From assembly GCA_900199505.1 (NCBI GenBank), contig FZQV01000002.1, forward strand, positions 124,001 to 188,000: a DNA stretch of 64,000 nucleotides, given 5' to 3'. The DNA is from Ruaniaceae bacterium KH17. Lineage in GTDB: Bacteria; Actinomycetota; Actinomycetes; Actinomycetales; Actinomycetaceae. Of the stretch, positions 19,600 to 26,660 are shown in pieces (the stretch's first letter is position 1; the number at the start of each line of letters is the position of its first letter). A program made the position numbers and the translations under genes. Under the pieces are notes generated by a model. That model did no database searches, was not told where the DNA came from, and saw only the letters and a list, made by a program, of their open reading frames with translations.

Positions 19600-21000
19600 A
19601 TGTCAGTCCTCGCCGAAGTGCAACCTAAATTGCGCCCACTCCAGGTGTGGGGACTCGTCCTCGGCGCGGTGGCCTTCATCGTGCCGTTTATCGTCGATAT
19701 TCCAGGCCTTGAGCCGCAGGGTGAGCGAATGCTCGCGATCTTCCTGCTCGCGATCGTCTTCTGGATTACGGAGGCCATTCCGCTCTTCGCCACGGCGACG
19801 CTCGTGATTCTGCTTGAGGTTCTGCTGATCTCCGAATCCGGCCTGTTCGCGTCGTTTGCAGGTGCTCCGACCGCCGCATCGGTTTTTGCAGCGATGTCGA
19901 ATCCCGTCATCATTCTCTTCCTCGGCGGATTCTTGATCGCGGATGGCGCGGAAAAGTACGGTCTGGATCGCAACCTCGCCGCCGTCTTCATGAAGCTGTT
20001 CAAGAGGAACTCGCGGCTCTTGATCCTCGGGATGATGCTGATCACCGCGGTGCTGTCGATGTTCATGTCGAACACCGCAACCACTGCTGCGATGTTTACG
20101 GTCGTGATGCCACTCATCGCTGCAATGCCGACCCCTAAGGCCAAGACTGCCCTTGCACTCTCGATTCCGGTAGCGGCGAATATTGGCGGTATCGGAACCC
20201 CCGTGGGAACGCCGCCCAACGCAATCGCAGTGGGAGCTCTGGCGGCACGTGGCGAGCAAGTCTCCTTCGTCGAGTGGATGATGATCGCAATGCCGTTCAT
20301 GCTTGTGCTCCTCGCTATCGCATGGTTCGTGCTCACACGCTCGGTTCCGAACGAAGGCGAAGTCGAGCTCGAGATGGTGGCCGACTTCGATCAGTCCCGA
20401 AACGCTCGCATCTTCTACGTGGTGGCGGGTTTGACGATTCTGCTCTGGATGACAGAACCGCTCCATGGCGTCTCCTCGAACATCGTGGGATTTGTGCCGG
20501 TGGTTCTGCTGCTGGCGTTTCGAGTCATGGGTGGCGGCGATATCAAGTTGCTCGATTGGCCGGTGCTCTGGCTCGTTGCCGGAGGCATCGCACTCGGTAA
20601 CGGTGTGGGAGCTACCGGCCTCGATGCGTGGCTCCTCGGCTCGTTCAACTGGGAGTCGATGCCGACCCTGATGGTGATCGCGGTATTGACTCTAATCGGC
20701 TTCGGCATGGCGAACGTGATCTCCCACTCTGCCACCGCCAACCTCCTCATCCCACTCGGACTGAGCTTCTCTGCGGTGATCGGAATCGACGTCGTCATGT
20801 TGGCCGTGATCCTCGCGATCTCGACGTCGCTCGGAATGTCGATGCCCATCTCGACTCCACCCAACGCGATCGCGTACTCAACCGGTGTTGTCCCACTGAA
20901 GTCCATGGCATTCTCGGGGCTCGTGATTGGTGGAGTTGGCGCGGCGATTCTCATCTTCGTGATGCCGTGGTTCTGGGAGATTACTGGAATGCTTGGCTAA
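19600..21000 (+). CDS. DASS (SLC13) family anion:sodium symporter, copy 2
   Basis: A 466-residue paralogue of the preceding transporter, alignable over its whole length (P-G-L-E-P-Q-G-E-R-M-L-A-I-F-L-L-A-I against P-G-L-D-E-P-G-E-R-M-L-S-I-F-L-L-A-I). The first signature S-N-T-A-T-T-A-A-M is intact. In the second, Asn is replaced by His (S-H-S-A-T-A-N-L-L against S-N-S-A-A-A-N-L-L), which may alter ion or substrate preference. Its stop TAA overlaps the ATG of the histidine kinase (TAATG), so transporter and sensor are translationally coupled. Confidence 0.9.
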   Translation: MSVLAEVQPKLRPLQVWGLVLGAVAFIVPFIVDIPGLEPQGERMLAIFLLAIVFWITEAIPLFATATLVILLEVLLISESGLFASFAGAPTAASVFAAMSNPVIILFLGGFLIADGAEKYGLDRNLAAVFMKLFKRNSRLLILGMMLITAVLSMFMSNTATTAAMFTVVMPLIAAMPTPKAKTALALSIPVAANIGGIGTPVGTPPNAIAVGALAARGEQVSFVEWMMIAMPFMLVLLAIAWFVLTRSVPNEGEVELEMVADFDQSRNARIFYVVAGLTILLWMTEPLHGVSSNIVGFVPVVLLLAFRVMGGGDIKLLDWPVLWLVAGGIALGNGVGATGLDAWLLGSFNWESMPTLMVIAVLTLIGFGMANVISHSATANLLIPLGLSFSAVIGIDVVMLAVILAISTSLGMSMPISTPPNAIAYSTGVVPLKSMAFSGLVIGGVGAAILIFVMPWFWEITGMLG

Positions 21001-22877
21001 TGAGCAGACTGATTGTGTTCATCTTCGGTGGCTTCGATGGGGTCGCCGATGTGTGCGACGCGCTCCAGGGCTTCTCGGACGTGCAGTCGATGCCGGATGC
21101 GCAGAGCGTCGTTGCCTATCTCGACTCCCACCCAGACGTCGAGGTTCCTTTCCTGATCGTGAACTCGACTGCGGTGGATGTGACATCGACGCTCATGGCA
21201 CTCTATGCCGATCCACGATTGGCGGGCGCGCGCAACGTTGTCCTGACCGACAAGGACGAGCACGATGACCTTGCCGGAGTGATCGACGCGGGACTCCTGC
21301 ACTCACTCGTGCGGGTTCCCGGACACCGCTGGTCGGTCCCCTCCTTCGCCACCTCCCAAGTGCATGCATGGATGTCGGATCGCGGGCTCGATCCGGTCGC
21401 GGTCATGAAAGGTCCAGAAGCCCCCGTGTCGGGAGAAGCCTCCGACCTCCTGCGAGAACTTGGCGAGTCAGATGAGGAGATCAACGAGGACCTCGTCGAG
21501 GCGCTCGACTCCGCATTCTCTAACCGCAACCCCCGCCTTCACCTCCCCGCCGGAGTGCGCCTCACGCGGCAAGGGGAGGAGGTGCGCGGTGTCTTCATCC
21601 TGCTTGAGGGCAACGTGGCGCTAACTCGGGCGACGCCGTCGGAGGAGCTCCTCATGCACCATGCCTCCACGGGCCGGGTCATCGGGATCATCTCTCTGGC
21701 TGGTGAGAAGCAGGCGTTCTTCACATCGACCACGACGAGCGATGTGGTGGCGATTGTCCTGAGCCTCGATCAACTCAAGACGGCGCTACGGAGGGATCCT
21801 CGAATCTCGGGGGATCTGGCCGTCAGCGCGATTCGGGGTCTCTCGCAACGGCTACTTCGCTCCGAAGCTCTCCAGGTTGAGCGCAATGAGCTCAATCGTG
21901 CACTCGAGCTGGAGCGGAACCGACTCACCCAGGCGCTGCACGATCTCGAGCAGGCGCGATTGGAGTTGGTTTCGCAGGCGAAGTTTGCGACGCTCGGCGA
22001 GCTATCCGCCGGAATTGCCCATGAACTGAATAACCCCGTGGCGGCATTGACGGGCGCGGCGCAACACATCGCCGAGGACATCGGGCCGATCCTCCAATCG
22101 CATCCGAATGGCGCGCTACTTCACACTGTGGCGCAGAGCATTCAGAACCGCGAGCCGCTTTCGACCGCGCGGGAGCGCGAGATCCGCCGTGAGATCGAGA
22201 GGCGAACGAAGGACCCGCAGATGGCATTCCGCCTTGTCGCAGCGGGAATCACGGACCCCGAGTTGGCCACGCGTCTTTCGGCCGATGACCTCGAGGTCGT
22301 GGAGCGTGCTGCCGGCTTGACCACCTCCGTTCGAAACATCGGGACGGCCTCCACGAGGATCTCCGAACTTGTGCAGTCGCTTCGCTCGTATGCGCGCCCC
22401 GGGGCGGAAGTCTCGGAGTTCGTGGACGTGAATGCGACGATTGAGGAGACGCTCACGTTGGTGGCACATCGCCTACGCGGCCTTGAGATCGAGCGGGAGT
22501 ACGGCGAGCTCATGCCGATCGTGGCGCATCCGTCGCAGCTCGGTCAGATGTGGACGAACCTGCTCGTCAACGCTGCCGAGGCGATGCAGGGGGAGGGCTC
22601 GATCGTGATCTCGACGGCGATGGTTGGCGACGGCATCGTGCGCGTCGACATCGCGGATAGCGGTCCGGGAATCCAGGCGGAGAATCTTGAGAGGGTCTTC
22701 GAGCCGCGATTTACCACCAAGCAAGGCACGATTCGATATGGAATGGGCTTGGGACTCGGGCTCACCCGTTCGCTGGTCGAAGCACACGGCGGCACGATTA
22801 CCGTCGAATCAGAACCCGGGCGCACCGTTTTCTCGGTGTGCCTGCCCACTACTGGGACACTCAAGGAGGAGACATGA
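21000..22877 (+). CDS. Soluble histidine kinase with N-terminal receiver-like and cNMP-binding domains
   Basis: A 625-residue sensor kinase with no membrane segment. Residues 1-125 look like a receiver domain that lacks the phosphoacceptor Asp and the Lys. Residues about 180-265 match a cyclic-nucleotide-binding jelly roll (L-P-A-G-V-R-L-T-R-Q-G-E-E, F-I-L-L-E-G-N-V-A-L). A coiled coil (about 285-325) leads to the dimerisation domain with H341 in G-I-A-H-E-L-N-N-P. The ATPase has N-L-L-V-N-A-A-E-A-M, D-S-G-P-G-I and G-M-G-L-G-L-G-L. The ATG overlaps the DASS copy 2 stop, and the stop overlaps the response regulator start (ATGA). The ligand is unknown. Confidence 0.88.
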   Translation: MSRLIVFIFGGFDGVADVCDALQGFSDVQSMPDAQSVVAYLDSHPDVEVPFLIVNSTAVDVTSTLMALYADPRLAGARNVVLTDKDEHDDLAGVIDAGLLHSLVRVPGHRWSVPSFATSQVHAWMSDRGLDPVAVMKGPEAPVSGEASDLLRELGESDEEINEDLVEALDSAFSNRNPRLHLPAGVRLTRQGEEVRGVFILLEGNVALTRATPSEELLMHHASTGRVIGIISLAGEKQAFFTSTTTSDVVAIVLSLDQLKTALRRDPRISGDLAVSAIRGLSQRLLRSEALQVERNELNRALELERNRLTQALHDLEQARLELVSQAKFATLGELSAGIAHELNNPVAALTGAAQHIAEDIGPILQSHPNGALLHTVAQSIQNREPLSTAREREIRREIERRTKDPQMAFRLVAAGITDPELATRLSADDLEVVERAAGLTTSVRNIGTASTRISELVQSLRSYARPGAEVSEFVDVNATIEETLTLVAHRLRGLEIEREYGELMPIVAHPSQLGQMWTNLLVNAAEAMQGEGSIVISTAMVGDGIVRVDIADSGPGIQAENLERVFEPRFTTKQGTIRYGMGLGLGLTRSLVEAHGGTITVESEPGRTVFSVCLPTTGTLKEET

Positions 22878-23368
22878 AGCTGGCGATTCTGGTGCTGGAG
22901 GATGAGGCACCCGTTCGCACCGCTCTCGCGCGGGACCTGGCGCAGTTCGCCGGAAACGTACGAGTGGAGATTGCCGAAGACGTCGATGACGCGCACGCCG
23001 TGATTGAGGAGATTCACCACGCGGGGGATCTCGTGGCGGTCATTCTCTCGGACCACCGGCTCCCTGGGATGACCGGTGTCGAGTTCCTCGTCGAGACGAT
23101 GCATGATCCGCGCCTCAAGTACGCTCGTCGGGTTCTCGTCACCGGTCAGGCAGGGCACGAGGACACGATCCGTGCGATCAACGAGGGAAGCCTGAGTCAC
23201 TACGTTTCGAAGCCGTGGACCACCGACGAGCTCACGAGTGTTGTGCGCAACGAACTCACCACATTCGTGCTCGATAACTCGATTGACCCGCTGCCGTACA
23301 TGACAGTCTTGGACTCGCAACGCGTTATGAGGGTGCTGCGGCATCGCCCCGGCGGCGCCGCCGTCTAG
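22874..23368 (+). CDS. Stand-alone response regulator receiver protein
   Basis: A 164-residue receiver. The acidic pair is in L-V-L-E-D-E, the phosphoacceptor is D60 (I-L-S-D-H-R-L-P-G-M-T-G), the Thr is in V-L-V-T-G-Q, and the Lys is K113 in V-S-K-P-W. About 35 residues follow without a recognisable DNA-binding or enzyme domain. Output must therefore be through protein contact, for example with the transporters, or feedback on the kinase. Coupled to the kinase by ATGA. Confidence 0.9.
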   Translation: MKLAILVLEDEAPVRTALARDLAQFAGNVRVEIAEDVDDAHAVIEEIHHAGDLVAVILSDHRLPGMTGVEFLVETMHDPRLKYARRVLVTGQAGHEDTIRAINEGSLSHYVSKPWTTDELTSVVRNELTTFVLDNSIDPLPYMTVLDSQRVMRVLRHRPGGAAV

Positions 23369-23516
23369 ACCTCGGACGAGAGCCCGGAGTCGCACGCCGC
23401 GGAGTAGTTAATACCCTTCTGTCGCGCAGAATGCATGAGTTGGATCACTTGACGTTGGATTTCTTCCGGAGTACTCGTCAGTCTCGGCCGCATGTGACAG
23501 TTCTGGAGCTCCTGGA

Positions 23517-23538
23517 CTTCTAAACCGCTGTTTAGAAG
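23517..23538. terminator. Bidirectional terminator between the response regulator and the sigma fusion
   Basis: CTTCTAAAC (23517-23525) pairs with GTTTAGAAG (23530-23538), nine perfect base pairs with a CGCT loop. It lies between convergent genes. The rest of 23369-23559 shows no gene. Confidence 0.55.
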
Positions 23539-23559
23539 GCCAGCAACTCCACAACCCGC

Positions 23560-25782
23560 TTATGGGCGAATCGTGTGTCTCTCTGTGACCGTCGAGTCCC
23601 CGCCGGAAAGATTGATAGTGACATCGAGGTTGAACCAACTCGGCTCGAACGTGAGCGTCAACGGGTTGACGTCACCGCTGGTGTCCCACTGTGTCGTGCA
23701 CGTGGCGATTGTCTTCAGGTCCCAGCCGACTAACGTGTCCCTGTACGAGCAGTTCCACCCGCTTGCCACAGTCGGACGGAATAGCAGAAAACGATCGAAC
23801 TCAAGAACGGCCGTCAGACTGACGATGCCGGGATCTCCGTCTGCAGTCGCATCCGGTGCGATCGTAACGACTCGCTGGTCGTCATCCCCCGAGACTGTGA
23901 ACGCGCTGATGCTCACGCTTGTGACTGTAGTTGGTTCCGGCTCCGGGTCGGGGCATTGTTCGGTCGTGACGTCGAAGGTCCATGTGGCGGTTGCGCCGTC
24001 GGCGAGGATGTAGCCGTCGAGGGCTGTGGCGGTGACAGTGATGGTGTCGCGCTCGCGGGTCTGGGTGTAGTCGACGCCTTCAATCTCGGGGATAGTTATC
24101 GTTGGTTCGATGCCGCATTCGGGGGAGTCGACTGTGGGGTTAGCTGGCGTGATCACCACCGGCTCCGAGTCCTCGCCGTCGCCGGGGTTCTCGCCGTCGC
24201 CGGGGTTCTCGCCGTCGCTGGGGTTCTCGCCGTCGCCGGGGTTCTCGCCAGCGTTGCCGTCGCCGTCACCGGGGTTCTCGCCGTTGCCGGTTCCACCGTT
24301 GCTGGTGCCCGATCCTGAGTTGCTGGAGTTGTTCTCGGCGTTGTCGTTTCCAGTGCCGCTTCCGGAGTTCCCGCCACCCGTGCCACCGTTGGTTCCATCA
24401 TTGCCGCCCGCGGCGTTGTTACCGGTCCCGCCGTTGCCGGTCCCGCCGTTGCCGGTCCCGCCGTTATCGGTCCCGCCGTTGGTGTCCGTCTCGGCGCCGG
24501 CGCTACTGCCGCCGTTCGTAGCCGGATTCACGACCGGTCCCTGCGGCGCGGTAGCCGGCTGGCTTCCTGAGCCGGACTGCGCCCCCGGTGCCACGAGATC
24601 GAGATCTACGAGATCGTCGTCGTCCAGAGGATCGATCGAGGTGATCGGGTCATCGCCCTCGGTCGGCGGAGCGGCTGCCGAGCCGTCGTCACCGGCAGCA
24701 TTACCCGAGTCAGCGGCATCGCCGGAATCAGCGGCATCACCGGAGTCGGTGGCCGGAGCTGCCATGTTCACACCGGGGTCGTCGGGGAGAGCGTCGCGGA
24801 TCGCGGGAACCGCCGCGACGGAGGTGGCGGTGGCGAGCACGAGCGCGGCGCCGACGAGAACCGCGTTCGTGGCAACCGGCCCAGCCGATGCGGCCGCCAT
24901 GAGGTACTTGTCCTGGAGCCAGCGAATCGGCTCACTTACGAAGGACACCGTGGTGACCGGCGCGGACGTCGCATAGCCAAGCCCGATTGTGCCCAGGATC
25001 GCCGGAGCGAGCACTGCGGCCAAGCTGTGGTTCATCTCGGTCAGTTCGAGGAACACGCCATAGCAGTTGTGGCATTCCTCGAGGTGTCGCTTCACCGCGG
25101 CCGAGTTGCGGGCACTCAGCTTGCCGCGCACATACGAGGGGAGCTGATCCACCATGCCTTGGCATAGCTCGTTTGCGCTCACGTCCGAGACGTGCTGGCG
25201 GAGATATGCCTGGCGCAGGCCCTCCTTCGCGCGGTAGGCGAGCGCGGACACCGAGTTGGCCGAGATGCCGAGCACGGAGGCGATCTGTGCCGGGCGCTCC
25301 TTCTCGACCTCGAGGTGCCAGAGCACGGTTTGCCAACTCTCGGGCAGGGCGAGGAATGCCTGGCGCACGGACTCGTTCTCAAACGCGAGCAGGACGGAGT
25401 CCGGGACCTCCACGGGAAGGTCGAGATCGTCCTCGTCACCCGTGAACCTCAACCGTTGCTCAACGCGCGCACGCTTGAAATGGACATGCCGCAGGGATGT
25501 GAGGAGATAGGCGCGGAAGGAGTCATCCGGCCCTCCACCATCTCGCAGTTGCGCGAGCACACTGACGAACGCTTCCGAGACGAGATCGTCCACCTCGCTG
25601 GGGCGTGCGAGCGATCGCGCGAGCCGCTCGGCCGAGTCTTTGTGGCGGAGGTAGAGCTCGGTGAAACTGGAATCGTCACCGTGCCGCACTTGATCGATGA
25701 GTTCCGCATCGGAGGCAACCGAGATCGACTCGTGCGAGTGATGGCCCCGCTCGTGCCGATCGGGCTGTGACGCCTCGGTCAT
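23560..25782 (-). CDS. ECF sigma factor fused to anti-sigma zinc motif, membrane segment and long exported tail
   Basis: A 740-residue fusion. Region 2 of an ECF sigma-70 protein is at about residues 25-105 and region 4 at about 140-195 (A-Q-I-A-S-V-L-G-I-S-A-N-S-V-S-A-L-A-Y-R-A). An anti-sigma-type zinc motif H233-x3-C237-x2-C240 (H-L-E-E-C-H-N-C) follows. Hydrophobic stretches lie near 253-275 and 300-325. Residues about 340-560 are low-complexity Asp/Ser/Ala, then Asn-Gly-Gly-Thr and Gly-Glu-Asn-Pro repeats. The last 170 residues look like a folded beta-rich domain with four cysteines, presumably outside the cell. ATG 25782 is chosen because GGAG lies six bases before it; ATG 25788 would abut GGAG. 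The ligand and the activation step are unknown. Confidence 0.85.
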   Translation of the reverse strand: MTEASQPDRHERGHHSHESISVASDAELIDQVRHGDDSSFTELYLRHKDSAERLARSLARPSEVDDLVSEAFVSVLAQLRDGGGPDDSFRAYLLTSLRHVHFKRARVEQRLRFTGDEDDLDLPVEVPDSVLLAFENESVRQAFLALPESWQTVLWHLEVEKERPAQIASVLGISANSVSALAYRAKEGLRQAYLRQHVSDVSANELCQGMVDQLPSYVRGKLSARNSAAVKRHLEECHNCYGVFLELTEMNHSLAAVLAPAILGTIGLGYATSAPVTTVSFVSEPIRWLQDKYLMAAASAGPVATNAVLVGAALVLATATSVAAVPAIRDALPDDPGVNMAAPATDSGDAADSGDAADSGNAAGDDGSAAAPPTEGDDPITSIDPLDDDDLVDLDLVAPGAQSGSGSQPATAPQGPVVNPATNGGSSAGAETDTNGGTDNGGTGNGGTGNGGTGNNAAGGNDGTNGGTGGGNSGSGTGNDNAENNSSNSGSGTSNGGTGNGENPGDGDGNAGENPGDGENPSDGENPGDGENPGDGEDSEPVVITPANPTVDSPECGIEPTITIPEIEGVDYTQTRERDTITVTATALDGYILADGATATWTFDVTTEQCPDPEPEPTTVTSVSISAFTVSGDDDQRVVTIAPDATADGDPGIVSLTAVLEFDRFLLFRPTVASGWNCSYRDTLVGWDLKTIATCTTQWDTSGDVNPLTLTFEPSWFNLDVTINLSGGDSTVTERHTIRP
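24164..24256 (-). repeat. 18-bp tandem coding repeat (Gly-Glu-Asn-Pro-Gly/Ser-Asp)
   Basis: About five copies of an 18-base unit read on the minus strand as G-E-N-P-G-D, with one copy G-E-N-P-S-D. Nearly identical DNA suggests recent slippage expansion. It lies inside the stalk of the sigma fusion protein. Boundaries are approximate. Confidence 0.75.
24415..24480 (-). repeat. 15-bp tandem coding repeat (Gly-Thr-Gly/Asp-Asn-Gly)
   Basis: Repeats of the unit gttgccggtcccgcc and a variant with ttatcg encode N-G-G-T-G runs in the same stalk. Boundaries are approximate. Confidence 0.65.
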
Positions 25783-25945
25783 TCTCATCTCCAGAAGTCA
25801 CGCCCGAACGTGCCCCGAGGCACGGCAGACTGCGAACGCTCTATTTTACCATTGACGTTTGCATTATGATCCCCTCAACCTTCGGCTAAATGTGACATAC
25901 ACCACATACATTTTGGCGTCATAAATGCCGAGTTCAGGGATCTCT
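25783..25945. promoter_or_regulatory. AT-rich divergent intergenic region upstream of the sigma fusion
   Basis: Bases 25845-25930 are much richer in A/T than the rest of the window. They hold -10-like elements in both directions (TAAAAT on the minus strand at about 25852-25857; TATGAT on the plus strand at about 25877). I could not fix a confident -35/-10 pair. It probably carries the sigma gene promoter and one for the RNA region to the right. Confidence 0.4.
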
Positions 25946-26200
25946 ACCTATGAAGGGTCGAGAACCGGGGGGGCGATCCTGGCTGAGGCTTCGAGCTTCC
26001 GCAGACGACTCGTGGGGGGTCGTGCCGAAAGGCACGCGGGCAGGCAGCGAGGCGCAGGTCAAAGCCACTGATGTGGTCCGCATTGGGTCACTCGGAATCG
26101 GGGGGTTCCGAGGGGGCAGTGCCCGTGGGGGGCAGTGCGGGTCACGTCAGATCGTGCGCTGGGGCCGTGCTCCGAGAGGAGTTGCGGCCCCAGCGCCGTT
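25946..26200 (+). ncRNA. Candidate structured non-coding RNA with G-run loops and strong terminator
   Basis: A non-coding stretch with five G runs of 5-7 bases (25967-25973, 26014-26019, 26100-26105, 26112-26116, 26127-26132). Several sit in loops of short hairpins, such as CGGAA-(TCGGGGGG)-TTCCG at 26093-26110 and ACGAC-(loop)-GTCGT at 26005-26023. A CGTGCC-GAAA-GGCACG hairpin lies at 26021-26036. It ends in the 12-bp terminator stem at 26156-26196, with no protein gene before it on this strand. No RNase P, tmRNA, SRP or known riboswitch core was found. The 5' end is not known. Confidence 0.35.
26156..26196 (+). terminator. Very strong hairpin terminator upstream of rbfA
   Basis: GCGCTGGGGCCG (26156-26167) pairs perfectly with CGGCCCCAGCGC (26185-26196). 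Inside is a second short stem CTCC-GAGA-GGAG. It is followed by cgtttctag. It insulates rbfA from upstream transcription. Confidence 0.8.
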
Positions 26201-26210
26201 TCTAGCCCCG

Positions 26211-26216
26211 TAAACT
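26211..26216 (+). promoter_or_regulatory. -10 box for leaderless rbfA
   Basis: TAAACT, six bases (ggtcac) before the ATG at 26223. No Shine-Dalgarno is possible because the terminator ends only 15 bases upstream of it. Confidence 0.65.
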
Positions 26217-26222
26217 GGTCAC

Positions 26223-26660
26223 ATGGCCGATAACCTCCGCGCACGCAAGATGGAAGACCGCATCCACCAGATCGTGGCGCGGCTCCTCGAATCACGCATT
26301 AAGGATCCTCGTCTGGGCTTCGTGACGGTCACGGCCGTCCGCGTCACCGGCGACCTCCAGCACGCCTCCGTGTTTTACACCGTCTTTGGGGACGACGACG
26401 CCCGCGAGGGTAGCGCTGCTGCGCTCCGTTCGGCCACCGGCATGATCCGCTCGGAGGTGGGCAAGCAACTCGGCGTGCGAATCACTCCGAGTATCGAGTT
26501 CATCCCCGACGCGCTCCCCGAGACCGCAGCCTCGCTCGAAGCGAAGCTCCGCGAGGCCGCCGAGCGTGACGCCGAAGTGGCGGCACTCGCCGCGCAGGCT
26601 GCGTACGCCGGCGATGAGAACCCCTACCGTGAGGCGGACACCGAAGCCGACGACGAGTAG
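26223..26660 (+). CDS. rbfA: 30S ribosome-binding factor RbfA
   Basis: A 145-residue KH-fold factor for late 30S maturation and cold adaptation. The core R-x-x-K-M-E-D-R-I-H-Q-I-V-A-R-L-L, D-P-R-L-G-F-V-T-V-T-A-V and I-x-F-I-P-D is typical. The C-terminal 30 residues are acidic. Its TAG stop overlaps the GTG start of truB by one base. Confidence 0.95.
   Translation: MADNLRARKMEDRIHQIVARLLESRIKDPRLGFVTVTAVRVTGDLQHASVFYTVFGDDDAREGSAAALRSATGMIRSEVGKQLGVRITPSIEFIPDALPETAASLEAKLREAAERDAEVAALAAQAAYAGDENPYREADTEADDE

Noticed and set aside
24164-24256. CRISPR-like array
   Set aside because: The repeats are contiguous 18-bp coding units without spacers and translate in frame within the sigma fusion.
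25783-25788. ATG 25788 as start of the sigma fusion
   Set aside because: It directly abuts the GGAG Shine-Dalgarno; ATG 25782 has proper six-base spacing. The same reasoning moves gluB from 59437 to 59431.
25930-26200. Known RNA classes (RNase P, tmRNA, SRP RNA, cobalamin or c-di-AMP riboswitch)
   Set aside because: None of the conserved cores (for example the RNase P GAGGAAAGTCC or ACAGAAA segments) is present on either strand.
25950-26213. An 87-codon Gly/Arg-rich open frame in the infB-rbfA accessory block
   Set aside because: No Shine-Dalgarno, low-complexity content created by G runs, and it runs through the terminator stem; an RNA is the better reading.
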